From Deltaproteobacteria bacterium (GTDB lineage Bacteria; Myxococcota_A; UBA9160; UBA6930): a stretch of DNA of 34,659 nucleotides. A program made the translations under genes and the position numbers. Each line of letters begins with the position of its first letter. The first letter of the stretch is position 1. Below, piece after piece: positions 25,493-32,424 of this stretch. Below the pieces are notes generated by a model. It made no database searches. It worked only from the letters and a program-made list of their open reading frames with translations, and was not told the origin of the DNA. Where the stretch lies: assembly GCA_019312665.1 (NCBI GenBank), contig JAFDCZ010000027.1, positions 1-34,659 on the forward strand, read 5' to 3'.

Positions 25493-26823
25493 CCCCACTC
25501 CATCCCCATGACGGCGCGGTCGCGCCCATCGAACTCACCGAAGGCTCCGTGGCTGCGACCGTAGAAGATGTCGAGGCCCGCCCACAGGGTGAGCCCGTCT
25601 CTCAACTCGAAGCTCAGTTTGGGGCGAAGCAGTCCGTCTCCATCATTTGTGTTGTGGATCCATATGCCTTCCACCCGGAGGCGCTCGTTCCAGAGTTCGC
25701 GGCGAGCGAGAAAGGTGAGGTTGGTATCCAACCGATCGCGCAGCCAGCCGGTCTCGTCGCGCAGCAGCCAGCTCTGGAAGACCTGGAACGAGAGCAGCGT
25801 GTCCTGGAAGCCGAACCAATCAAGGCCGAGGACATAAGCCAGTTCGCCAGTCCGGCCCACCAGGTCGGCGTCCGACGGATCCTCCACCGAGAGGCGTCGG
25901 TCGCTCGTCCAGCCGACTTCGCCGCGGACCGTGAGATCACCGAATGCGTTGCTGAAGGTGCCGCCGAGCAGATGGGTGCGTCGGTAGCGCGGAGTGAACG
26001 TGACCGTCGGGCCGAGCGGGCTGGTGCCGCGCTGCCCTTCGAAAATGGGCCGGTTGTCGATGTGGTAGAGGTAGTTGAGGCTCACGTCGAAGCCACCGAC
26101 GAAGGCTGCGAGGCGCACGCCCGCGTCGGAATCCGCCAGCAGGCGGCGAGGTCGATTGGTGGGCTCGAGAGAGGCAAGGAGGCCTGGTACCTGCGGCGGA
26201 AGGAAGCGGGGCGCCGTGAACGCGAAGGTTGCATCCGGTTCGGGGAGCTCGTGATAGCTCGGATCCGGTAGCCACAAGAGCTGAAGGGTGGCTTCGCCGA
26301 TCGGTACCTCCGCGTTCATGGCCCAGAGCGGAATGCGCGAATCATCGAAATCGTCGAGGATGAACTCGCGGAAGTCCTGTGGGTTGACGACGTCGAGAAC
26401 CTTGAGCCCATCCGCCTGGCCCCAGACGATCTGCTGCTTGCCGAGCGTGAACCAGGTGCGGCCCCATTGTGTCTCGACGAAGAACTCGCGCAGTTCGAAA
26501 TCCACGTGATCTCCGGCTGAGCCACGGCGGCTGAGGGAAGAGACTTCCGTCGCTCGCGGATGCCCGGGTTCGATGCGGTCGAAGGCATCCGCCCGGAGGC
26601 GACCGATGGCGGTGAGGCGCGTGTTCGTGCCGAGGCCCCAATGCAACTCCGGTTGCGCAACGATCTCGAGCTTCTGGCTATGCGGGCCCCGCAGGCCCAG
26701 CGCCCATTCCGAGTCGACGACGATCGAAAGCTCCGGCGGCTCTACCGCGGTGCTCGCGACGGCAAGCCATACACCGGTCGCCGCCAGACCGACGGCGCGC
26801 GCTCGCCTCCAACCTCCTTGCAC
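25486..26823 (-). CDS. Outer-membrane beta-barrel protein (DUF1302-like)
   Basis: From GTG 26823 (GAGGA six bases upstream) the product has 445 residues. A signal-like segment near 12-28 is followed by alternating amphipathic strands to the C-terminal aromatic end MGMEWGW. The central GKQQIVWGQADGLKVLDVVNPQDFREF with WAMNAEV is the conserved face of DUF1302-type barrels found beside LolA-like proteins. The open frame runs much further upstream, but there it lies in the region of NrtS and the SH3 gene, has no coding character and was dropped. With the LolA-like protein it probably exports or exposes a lipid at the outer membrane. Confidence 0.78.
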   Translation of the reverse strand: MQGGWRRARAVGLAATGVWLAVASTAVEPPELSIVVDSEWALGLRGPHSQKLEIVAQPELHWGLGTNTRLTAIGRLRADAFDRIEPGHPRATEVSSLSRRGSAGDHVDFELREFFVETQWGRTWFTLGKQQIVWGQADGLKVLDVVNPQDFREFILDDFDDSRIPLWAMNAEVPIGEATLQLLWLPDPSYHELPEPDATFAFTAPRFLPPQVPGLLASLEPTNRPRRLLADSDAGVRLAAFVGGFDVSLNYLYHIDNRPIFEGQRGTSPLGPTVTFTPRYRRTHLLGGTFSNAFGDLTVRGEVGWTSDRRLSVEDPSDADLVGRTGELAYVLGLDWFGFQDTLLSFQVFQSWLLRDETGWLRDRLDTNLTFLARRELWNERLRVEGIWIHNTNDGDGLLRPKLSFELRDGLTLWAGLDIFYGRSHGAFGEFDGRDRAVMGMEWGW

Positions 26824-26852
26824 CGCGAGTCCTCGTCTCGTCTTCGCTGTGT

Positions 26853-27059
26853 CTACAACCCGCGGAGCGCGGAGACACTCGATAGCGTCGAGACCGTGTA
26901 CGGAACGAGCACGGTAAGCCCCATCTTCAACAGTCGCGTGGAGTCCAGCTCGCCGCGCAGCAGCGCATCGCCGTGGTTGATCGAAATCAGGATGGCTCCA
27001 ACGATCACCGCGTACATCAACGCCCGCCGCACCACGCGCCGAGAACTCGCCAGCTGCAC
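26853..27059 (-). CDS. nrtS: Small membrane protein, NrtS-like nitrate/nitrite transporter
   Basis: The product has about 68 residues with two membrane helices. The pattern RRALMYAVIVGAILISINHGDALL, then LLKMGLTVLVPYTVSTLSSVSAL, matches the NrtS family, a short two-helix protein implicated in nitrate/nitrite uptake in cyanobacteria. GTG 27059 is preferred because GAGGGAG lies just upstream; GTG 27071 and TTG 27077 are alternatives. It lies between a palindromic repeat and the barrel gene, with a 29-base gap to the latter. A role in nitrate transport in this organism is family-based inference. Confidence 0.68.
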   Translation of the reverse strand: MQLASSRRVVRRALMYAVIVGAILISINHGDALLRGELDSTRLLKMGLTVLVPYTVSTLSSVSALRGL

Positions 27060-27089
27060 CCACTCCCTCACACCCAAAGCCTAGGCCAC

Positions 27090-27170
27090 AACGCAACCAA
27101 CGGGGACGGGGTCTACGATTGACTTTCCTTCGGAAAGTCAATCGTAGACCCCGTCCCCGTTGGTTGCGTT
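27090..27170. repeat. Large perfect palindrome, REP-like
   Basis: Arms of 39 bases (27090-27128 and 27132-27170) are exactly complementary around a TTC centre. Within each arm lie CGGGGACGGGG (its complement is CCCCGTCCCCG) and GGAAAGTCAATCG or its complement. The GGAAAGT and CCCCGTCCCCG blocks are shared with the element at 13441-13475. On the minus strand the right arm encodes the last ten residues (NATNGDGVYD) and the stop of the SH3 gene. As RNA it would be an extremely stable hairpin between that gene and nrtS. It resembles the palindromes mobilised by REP-associated transposases; no such transposase is in the window. Confidence 0.85.
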
Positions 27171-28142
27171 TCTGAGTTCGGCTCCGGTCGCGAGTTCGAC
27201 GATGCGGGTGATTTCGTGACAGCCGCGGACCCAGGCGTGGAAGGCATCGCGTTGCAGATCGTCGAGGGCGTACCAGAGGTTCGTGACGTAGACCGTATGG
27301 GTCGCGGGGACCAGGGCGAAGACCAGCTCGGGCAGGGCGTCGGCGGCCGAGATCGGGCAGGAGGTGACCAGGGCATCTGGAGCTGTCCCATCGGGAAGCA
27401 GGGCGAGGGCGAGCTCGTCCAGGCGGGCGCCGACCCTGGCCGGGGCTTCGAGATCCGGGGTGGCGGTATCCGAGCGGATCCAGCCCTCCGAGCCCCCGCG
27501 TCGGCGCACCTGTTTCCAACCTCGCTCGATCGAGAGGACGTCCACGTGCTCCTGGGCGGTGAGCCGTTCGAGGACCTTCGTATCTGCATTCGGCTCGCGG
27601 TGCAGTTCGGTGGCAGGGCGGAGGACGACCTCTGGCCGCAAGACGTTCGAGTCGGGCACCCGATCCTGAGGTGGCCAGTCCCCTGGCTCCGCTCGGACGC
27701 GGGGCGCCGGCTCCCATGTTTCCTCCTCCCACCATTCGGGGCCCCGGGCGCTCCGCCGTTCTCGCAAGGTGACTGCGGAGCCGATCACGCAACGGCACTC
27801 CCGATGTCTGGCTGACGCTGGGAAGACCACCTGGGCGATTCGTTCTGCACCGGCTGGAAGCCGGCCCAGCCCATCCACTGCATTCATGAAGAGTGCGCGA
27901 TTCGTGCCGGGCTCGAAGGCGCCACATTGGAGATCCGTCAGTTCGGCCGGATCGGCACCGGTGCGGATCCGTACACGCGCGACGCGCAGGTCGCGCTGGC
28001 CCGCGTAGGGGTCACAGGAGAGCACCTGGATCTGCAGCCCGGCGGGCTGGGGCCGATCGGCCGCTTCGATCTGGGCGTGACCGATCACCGCGACCAGAAG
28101 CAGGCCGCTCGCCAACGCAACGCATCGATGTCGCAAGACCAT
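27138..28142 (-). CDS. Secreted SH3-domain protein
   Basis: The product has 334 residues from ATG 28142, with a GTG one codon earlier. The signal peptide is VALASGLLLVAVIGHA. A Cys-containing N-terminal region (about 35-130; four Cys) precedes a bacterial SH3 domain (about 172-228; VVLRPATELHREPNADTK, GWKQVRRRGGSEGWIRSD). A C-terminal helical domain has three acidic/aromatic helices (VYVTNLWYALDDLQRDAF). It is likely a periplasmic or cell-wall-associated binding protein; no enzyme motif is visible. The last ten residues and stop come from the palindrome at 27132-27170, so the original C-terminus has probably been replaced. Confidence 0.75.
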   Translation of the reverse strand: MVLRHRCVALASGLLLVAVIGHAQIEAADRPQPAGLQIQVLSCDPYAGQRDLRVARVRIRTGADPAELTDLQCGAFEPGTNRALFMNAVDGLGRLPAGAERIAQVVFPASARHRECRCVIGSAVTLRERRSARGPEWWEEETWEPAPRVRAEPGDWPPQDRVPDSNVLRPEVVLRPATELHREPNADTKVLERLTAQEHVDVLSIERGWKQVRRRGGSEGWIRSDTATPDLEAPARVGARLDELALALLPDGTAPDALVTSCPISAADALPELVFALVPATHTVYVTNLWYALDDLQRDAFHAWVRGCHEITRIVELATGAELRNATNGDGVYD

Positions 28143-28187
28143 CACGCAAAGGGTGGGACGTGACGGGCGACCTGTCGATTCGATGCC

Positions 28188-28781
28188 CTAGCCCTGGCGT
28201 GGCGCCAGGACGCAGCCCTCCAGCAGCTTGGCGACGGCCCGGCGGTGGACCCCCGAGGGAGACGTGCCTTCAGTCGTCTGCAGATGGAGGACGTCGTAGA
28301 GGCCCTCGGAGCCCGTCTCGATCACCATCTCCACCGGCACAAGGCCCAGAAAGCCCAGCCGTTGGAGCAGCCCGCCCAGGAAGCCATGCTGATCGGGTCC
28401 GAAAAGATCGACGCGCAGGGCCGCGCGCTCCGGATCATCGGCCAGCGTAAAGCCCTCGATGCGCAGCGGAATCCAATCTGCCGGGGTCGGCGGGTGGAGG
28501 GCCAGCGAGAGAAGATCCAGGGAAAGCGGGTCTCGGATCGCCTTTCCCGAGGAGATATGGAAGCTCGCCGACCAGAGCTCCGGGCCTTCCCGGATGGCCA
28601 CTCCGCTCTCGATCGTCATGCGGGCTCTCGCCAACCCGCTGCAGACGCCCTCGGCCCAGCGGCGAGGCATTGGGCCCCAAAGACGCAGTACGTGGAGGTC
28701 ACGCCCCTTGGGACGGATCTCGAAACCGCGGCCACCGCCTTCGAGGGATCGCTCCGTATCATCGAAGACCCGAACCCACAT
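28188..28781 (-). CDS. Hypothetical protein with ACT-like repeats
   Basis: The product has 197 residues from the second ATG (28781), where GGAGGAG is well spaced; the ATG at 28787 is too close to it. The C-terminal part (DLFGPDQHGFLGGLLQRLGFLGLVPVEMVIETGSEGLYDVLHLQT) follows the beta-alpha-beta layout of ACT domains as in GlnD. An earlier half (LRLWGPMPRRWAEGVCSGLARARMTI) looks like a second, degenerate copy. ACT domains bind amino acids or other small ligands. It is divergent from the DUF455 gene, sharing a 125-base control region, and may be its regulator or sensor. That link is inference. Confidence 0.65.
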   Translation of the reverse strand: MWVRVFDDTERSLEGGGRGFEIRPKGRDLHVLRLWGPMPRRWAEGVCSGLARARMTIESGVAIREGPELWSASFHISSGKAIRDPLSLDLLSLALHPPTPADWIPLRIEGFTLADDPERAALRVDLFGPDQHGFLGGLLQRLGFLGLVPVEMVIETGSEGLYDVLHLQTTEGTSPSGVHRRAVAKLLEGCVLAPRQG

Positions 28782-28906
28782 GCTCATCTCCTCCGGGGTT
28801 CCGGAGGTGCAAGGCGTATACCACGCGAAGAGCCGTCTGCGGCTCCCGGATCCTTGCCGTTGCTTCCTCCGTAGGCATTCGTGCCCAGTTGGTAGGCTGC
28901 TCGCAG

Positions 28907-29758
28907 ATGGAGACGGCGGAAGAGGAAGAAGTGGCGGGAACGGAAGCTCAGCAACTGGGTGTGCGTGAGGCGTGCAAGCACATCCTCACCCGCGGCGACC
29001 TCCGCTCCAAGCTAACATCTGTGGCGGCGGATGGGGCCACTCTTCTCGATTCCGACGTGACGGGCGACGCGTTTCCCAGCCGCCCCGCGCGAGATCCGGG
29101 GCTGGAGATGGCGAGCGGTGCGGCAACGTTGCCGAGGCCCGGTGCGCTGCACTCGCCTCATGCCCGCGCCCTGTGTCTGGCCCGCTTCGCCCACCACGAA
29201 CTCCAGGCCGTGGAGCTCTTCGCCTGGGCGTTCCTGCGTTGGCCCGAACTTCCCCGGGAGATGGCGACGGGGTTGTTGCGCATCCTGGGGGATGAGCAGC
29301 GTCATGCCCGTGCGTATCTCGATCGGCTGGATGCCCAGGGTTTCGACTTCGCGTCTTTCGCCCCTCACTCGGACTATCTCTGGAAGAACGCCGATGTCAT
29401 CGGCACTCCGGCCGCCTTCCTTGCCGCGGTGGGCCTCACCTTCGAGCAGGCGAATCTCGATTTCAGCTTGCTGTACCGGGACGCGTTCCGGGAGGCGGGA
29501 GACGAAGAGAGCGCGAGGGTCTGCCAGGAGATTCATGACGATGAAGTTGGCCACGTCGCGTTTGCAGCGAGCTGGCTCGAAGTGCTGGAGCCCGAAGGCG
29601 ATGCCGTGGCCCGCTACGAGGCGAGCGTGCCGTTCCCGTTTTCTGCGGCGCGGGCGAAAGGCCGGCGCTTCGATGTGGCGGCACGCCGCAGGGCCGGCCT
29701 CAGCGATGCCTTCATCGAGCACGTGCGTGCGGCACGCTCGTCCCAGGAACGAGGGTGA
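28907..29758 (+). CDS. DUF455 ferritin-like di-iron protein
   Basis: The product has 283 residues from ATG 28907. The four-helix core starts at FAHHELQAVELFAWAFLRWP (E98/E103). The metal ligands continue with DEQRH (E130, H133), E180 in LTFEQANLDF, and DDEVGH (E213, H216), so both ExxH motifs are intact. This is the DUF455 family, ferritin-like proteins with an unknown substrate. By analogy with other ferritin-like enzymes it may be an O2-dependent di-iron oxidase or hydroxylase rather than an iron store. Its last four bases (GTGA) overlap the start of the ATP-grasp gene, so the two are made together. The open frame extends upstream to 28670 through the divergent gene and was shortened. Confidence 0.85.
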   Translation: METAEEEEVAGTEAQQLGVREACKHILTRGDLRSKLTSVAADGATLLDSDVTGDAFPSRPARDPGLEMASGAATLPRPGALHSPHARALCLARFAHHELQAVELFAWAFLRWPELPREMATGLLRILGDEQRHARAYLDRLDAQGFDFASFAPHSDYLWKNADVIGTPAAFLAAVGLTFEQANLDFSLLYRDAFREAGDEESARVCQEIHDDEVGHVAFAASWLEVLEPEGDAVARYEASVPFPFSAARAKGRRFDVAARRRAGLSDAFIEHVRAARSSQERG

Positions 29759-30837
29759 GCCACCTTCCCCGGCTGCTTCCGAACGTCTCGGCCGAGGAAG
29801 GCCCGGGCTGGCGCGACCGCATTCGAGAGCCGGCCGCGGCTGCGTTGGTTTCGCTCTGGCGCGGCCTCTTCGAGCCGCCGGTGCCGCTGGCCTGGTTGGA
29901 AGAGGTCTCGGCGGCCGCTTGGTTGAACACCGAAGAAGCTGCGGCGTGGGCGGCCGAAGCAGGGCAGACGCTTTTCGGCGGAGCACCCGAAATCGTGGCC
30001 CGCGTCCACGACAAGGCCTTCGCGCTGAACGCCGCACGGGAAGCCCGGCTCCTGCCTTCGCCCTGGAATCAGATTGGCGTTCTCGAGCCTGCCGAGCTGC
30101 GGGATCCACCCAGGGCCTGGGCGATTCTCGATGCCCGGCTCGCTGCTGAGCCAGATGCCTTCCGTGCGTTCACGCTGAAGCCGCGCTTCGGAAGCAGCGG
30201 AAGGGGCCGGGTGGCCGGCCGTGCCGAGGGCGGCGACCGTGCGGCGATCGAGGGTGCGTTCTCACGCCTGGCCAAACGCGGCGGCGCACTCATCGAACCC
30301 TGGGTGGAGCGCATCGCCGATCTCTCGGCCCAGCTCTTGATCGAGGAGAGCGGCAGCGTGCTGTTGCTCGGCACCTTCGAGCAATGCACCAGCCCGGCGG
30401 GAATCGTTCGAGGCCACCGGGGCCGGGTCGATTCCCGGGGCCGGGCGAGCTCCGGCTCTCCCCATGATGAAGCGCTGCGCGAGGCCGCCGTGGCGATGGC
30501 CCTGGCGGCCTCGGAGGCCGGCTACCGCGGCCCGTGTGGCGTGGATGCCTTCGTGTATCGGGATGGGGCCGGCCAGGAAGCCTTCAGGCCGGTCGTCGAG
30601 CTGAATGCCCGCTTCACGGTTGGCCAGATCGCTCTCGCGGAGATGCGGCGCGCGGTGCCGACCCTGCGTGAACGCCTGGGCCTGGCCCCCGGCGTCCTAT
30701 GCGCCTTTCACTTCGGGCTGGCCCCGCCTGCGGCAGGTTGGCCGGCCGAGCGGGAGGGCCTGGTGTGCTCGGCGAGCGGCGATGGGCCGGGCTTGATCGC
30801 AACACGCGAACCGGAGAGCCTGCCACCGGCCTTCTGA
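29755..30837 (+). CDS. ATP-grasp family protein
   Basis: The product has 360 residues from GTG 29755, overlapping the DUF455 stop. The N-terminal 120 residues form a Trp/Ala-rich domain with no recognised motif. The ATP-grasp module follows: the nucleotide loop FTLKPRFGSSGRGRV (K142), the hinge ALIEPWVERI (E181) and the metal site CGVDAFVYRD plus VVELNARFTVG (E282, N284). All main ATP/Mg contacts look intact, so it should be an active carboxylate-amine or carboxylate-thiol ligase. The substrate is unknown. With the di-iron partner it may modify a small metabolite or peptide in two steps. No carrier protein or peptide precursor is obvious. Confidence 0.8.
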   Translation: MSHLPRLLPNVSAEEGPGWRDRIREPAAAALVSLWRGLFEPPVPLAWLEEVSAAAWLNTEEAAAWAAEAGQTLFGGAPEIVARVHDKAFALNAAREARLLPSPWNQIGVLEPAELRDPPRAWAILDARLAAEPDAFRAFTLKPRFGSSGRGRVAGRAEGGDRAAIEGAFSRLAKRGGALIEPWVERIADLSAQLLIEESGSVLLLGTFEQCTSPAGIVRGHRGRVDSRGRASSGSPHDEALREAAVAMALAASEAGYRGPCGVDAFVYRDGAGQEAFRPVVELNARFTVGQIALAEMRRAVPTLRERLGLAPGVLCAFHFGLAPPAAGWPAEREGLVCSASGDGPGLIATREPESLPPAF

Positions 30838-30939
30838 TCCGCTCCTTTCGTCGCTGGATGGGGCTCGCATCACCGTCGGTGGGCGCCTCGTCGTGCTAAT
30901 GTCACCGGTCCTTGGGGATGAAGATAGAGGGGACCGGAG

Positions 30940-31458
30940 ATGTCGAACATGCAGGAGTGGTTGGTGGTGGCCTTGCAGCCCGAGGTGGCGCTGCCGATCT
31001 TTCTGGGCGGCTTGTTGCTCGCCTTCTGGCTCGGACGTCGTACCGGCGACAATGTGAGCCAGGTAAAGGAGCTCGAGGGCGCTCTGGATGATGCCCGCGG
31101 GGAGCGGCAGGTCGTCGAGCAGGAGCTCGGCGAGTACCGCGGCCAGGTGGCGGATCATTTTGCGGAGACGTCACGCAAGCTCCACGATCTCACCCTTCAG
31201 TATCGATCGGTCTACGACCATCTGGCTGCAGGTGCCGGGCAGCTATGCCCCGATAGCCTCGAGAAGCTCCAGGGCGGGCTGGGCCTGGACGCCCTGCCCG
31301 AGGAATTGGCCCCGCCGCCGCTCACCGAGGAATCGCTGGCAAACGCTCCGGAAGGCGAGCCCCTCGAGACGGATGAGGATCTGCTGGCGTCTCCGGCCGG
31401 AGAGGAGACCCCGGTCGAGATCGCCCAGGACGAAAGTGCGGAGGCCCGGTCCGTCTGA
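30940..31458 (+). CDS. ZapG/YhcB-like (DUF1043) inner-membrane protein
   Basis: The product has 172 residues. A single N-terminal membrane helix (about 14-33, PEVALPIFLGGLLLAFWLGRR) is followed by a coiled coil (QVKELEGALDDARGERQVVEQELGEYRGQVADHFAETSRKLHDLTLQYRSVYDHLA) that matches YhcB/ZapG closely. The end is acidic and Pro-rich. In gammaproteobacteria ZapG links the envelope to cell division and phospholipid synthesis. GGAG sits just before ATG 30940; the ATG three codons later is also possible. The last 247 bases are antisense to the YheU-like gene. Confidence 0.78.
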   Translation: MSNMQEWLVVALQPEVALPIFLGGLLLAFWLGRRTGDNVSQVKELEGALDDARGERQVVEQELGEYRGQVADHFAETSRKLHDLTLQYRSVYDHLAAGAGQLCPDSLEKLQGGLGLDALPEELAPPPLTEESLANAPEGEPLETDEDLLASPAGEETPVEIAQDESAEARSV

Positions 31459-31691
31459 TTCGAGTCCCGACCGGGCACGATGTTGATGGTTTCGGTCTCT
31501 GGATCGAACACGACGAAGGCCTCCTCTCGCCGCAGTTGGCGCAGGACGTCCTCGACCTTGTCATCAAGGCTTCGCTCGACGGCGCCGTAGTCCGTGCCCT
31601 CCCGGTTGACGAAGGCCTCCACGAGGCTGGCGAGGGTTTCGGCTTCGAGTTCATCCATCGGAATGACGAGAGAGGAGGGGAGTTCTTCCAC
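31212..31691 (-). CDS. YheU/UPF0270-like protein with antisense C-terminal extension
   Basis: The core SSLVIPMDELEAETLASLVEAFVNREGTDYGAVERSLDDKVEDVLRQLRREEAFVVFDPETETINIVP matches YheU (UPF0270), a 70-residue family of unknown function, over its whole length. Members stop soon after NIVP or NIMP. Here no stop occurs, and the frame continues about 85 codons across the 3' end of zapG in antisense, giving a Ser/Gly/Ala-rich tail. The start is uncertain: GTG 31691 is given, and ATG 31718 overlaps the divergent gene's ATG. Either a stop was lost or the tail is real. Confidence 0.6.
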   Translation of the reverse strand: MEELPSSLVIPMDELEAETLASLVEAFVNREGTDYGAVERSLDDKVEDVLRQLRREEAFVVFDPETETINIVPGRDSNQTDRASALSSWAISTGVSSPAGDASRSSSVSRGSPSGAFASDSSVSGGGANSSGRASRPSPPWSFSRLSGHSCPAPAARWS

Positions 31692-31716
31692 AAGGAGATG
31701 CTCTACTCTCGGCGCC

Positions 31717-32229
31717 ATGCGTGCAACACCTCTCGCGATCATCCTGGTGTCTGGCCTTCTGTTCGGAGCGTTGCCAGCAGGCGCCGAAGAGCCCTACGCC
31801 GTGGGCGATCAGCTGACGCCCTTCGAGCTGGAGGACCAGCACGGAGAGCTCCGCGCGCTCGATGAGAGTGTGAAGCTCGTCCTGTTCAGTCGTGACATGG
31901 ATGGCGGGGACTTCTTGAAGGAAGCGGTGGCCGAGCTGGGTGCCGAACGTCTCGAGAGCCTGGGCGCCATCTACCTCGCCGATATCCACCGCATGCCCGG
32001 GCTGATCGCGCGCTTCATCGCGATTCCACGCATGCGCGACCGTCCGTACCCGGTGCTTCTCGACCGCGATGGAACGGCAACGGCCCGTCTGCCGGATGTC
32101 GAAGAACAGGCCACGATCCTGGAACTCGTGGGGCTGACCCTGCGAGCCGTCCATCACATGGATTCGGTCGAAGCCGTGAAGGCACGGCTCGGCGGGGCGT
32201 CCGAACCCGACGAGGGGCAAGAGGACTAG
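31717..32229 (+). CDS. Secreted thioredoxin-fold protein lacking catalytic cysteines
   Basis: The product has 170 residues. The signal peptide is MRATPLAIILVSGLLFGALPAGA. The mature part begins YAVGDQLTPFELEDQHGELRALDESVKLVLFSRD, the layout of AhpC/TSA or YtfJ-like redoxins. The position where a Cys normally follows the first core strand reads RDMDGGD, and the mature protein has no Cys at all. It cannot do thiol chemistry and is more likely a binding or chaperone-like protein. ATG 31717 overlaps the possible upstream ATG of the YheU-like gene on the other strand. Its TAG overlaps the stop of the decayed gene downstream. Confidence 0.7.
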   Translation: MRATPLAIILVSGLLFGALPAGAEEPYAVGDQLTPFELEDQHGELRALDESVKLVLFSRDMDGGDFLKEAVAELGAERLESLGAIYLADIHRMPGLIARFIAIPRMRDRPYPVLLDRDGTATARLPDVEEQATILELVGLTLRAVHHMDSVEAVKARLGGASEPDEGQED

Positions 32230-32424
32230 CTTGCTTCCCGCAGTGTCATGGCCGGCCGGAATCCCAGAGCGCTGAGCAAGCGATCGAGGCAGGGCGGCTC
32301 CAGGTTCCGTTCTCGGAGAGCAGTCGGTAGACGCGCCCGTGGCTGGGATCCGCGGTCTCGGTCATCTGAGCGGCTTCGCCGTGAGCTCGTGCAACACCAA
32401 TGGATCGGGGAGATCGATGAGCCG
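32226..32424 (-). pseudogene. Decayed helix-turn-helix antitoxin-like gene
   Basis: Read on the minus strand, three frames give consecutive pieces of one protein: RLIDLPDPLVLHELTA, then EAAQMTETADPSHGRVYRLLSENG, then NLEPPCLDRLLSALGFRPAM ending at TAG. Joined, they resemble addiction-module antidote proteins with a HigA-like HTH (the RVYRLLSENGN...LDRLLSALG pattern). The last switch needs only one missing A in a GGA-AAC context, and an earlier shift lies near the LHELTA/EAAQ join. No toxin gene is beside it. The remnant overlaps the 5' end of the serine hydrolase gene. Confidence 0.45.

Noticed and set aside
27090-27170. Intrinsic terminator interpretation of the large palindrome
   Set aside because: There is no U-run on either side, and the same blocks recur at 13441-13475, so a repeat family explains it better; termination may be a side effect.
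26824-27927. N-terminal extension of the barrel gene
   Set aside because: It covers nrtS, the palindrome and the SH3 gene in another frame, and no signal peptide is at its start.
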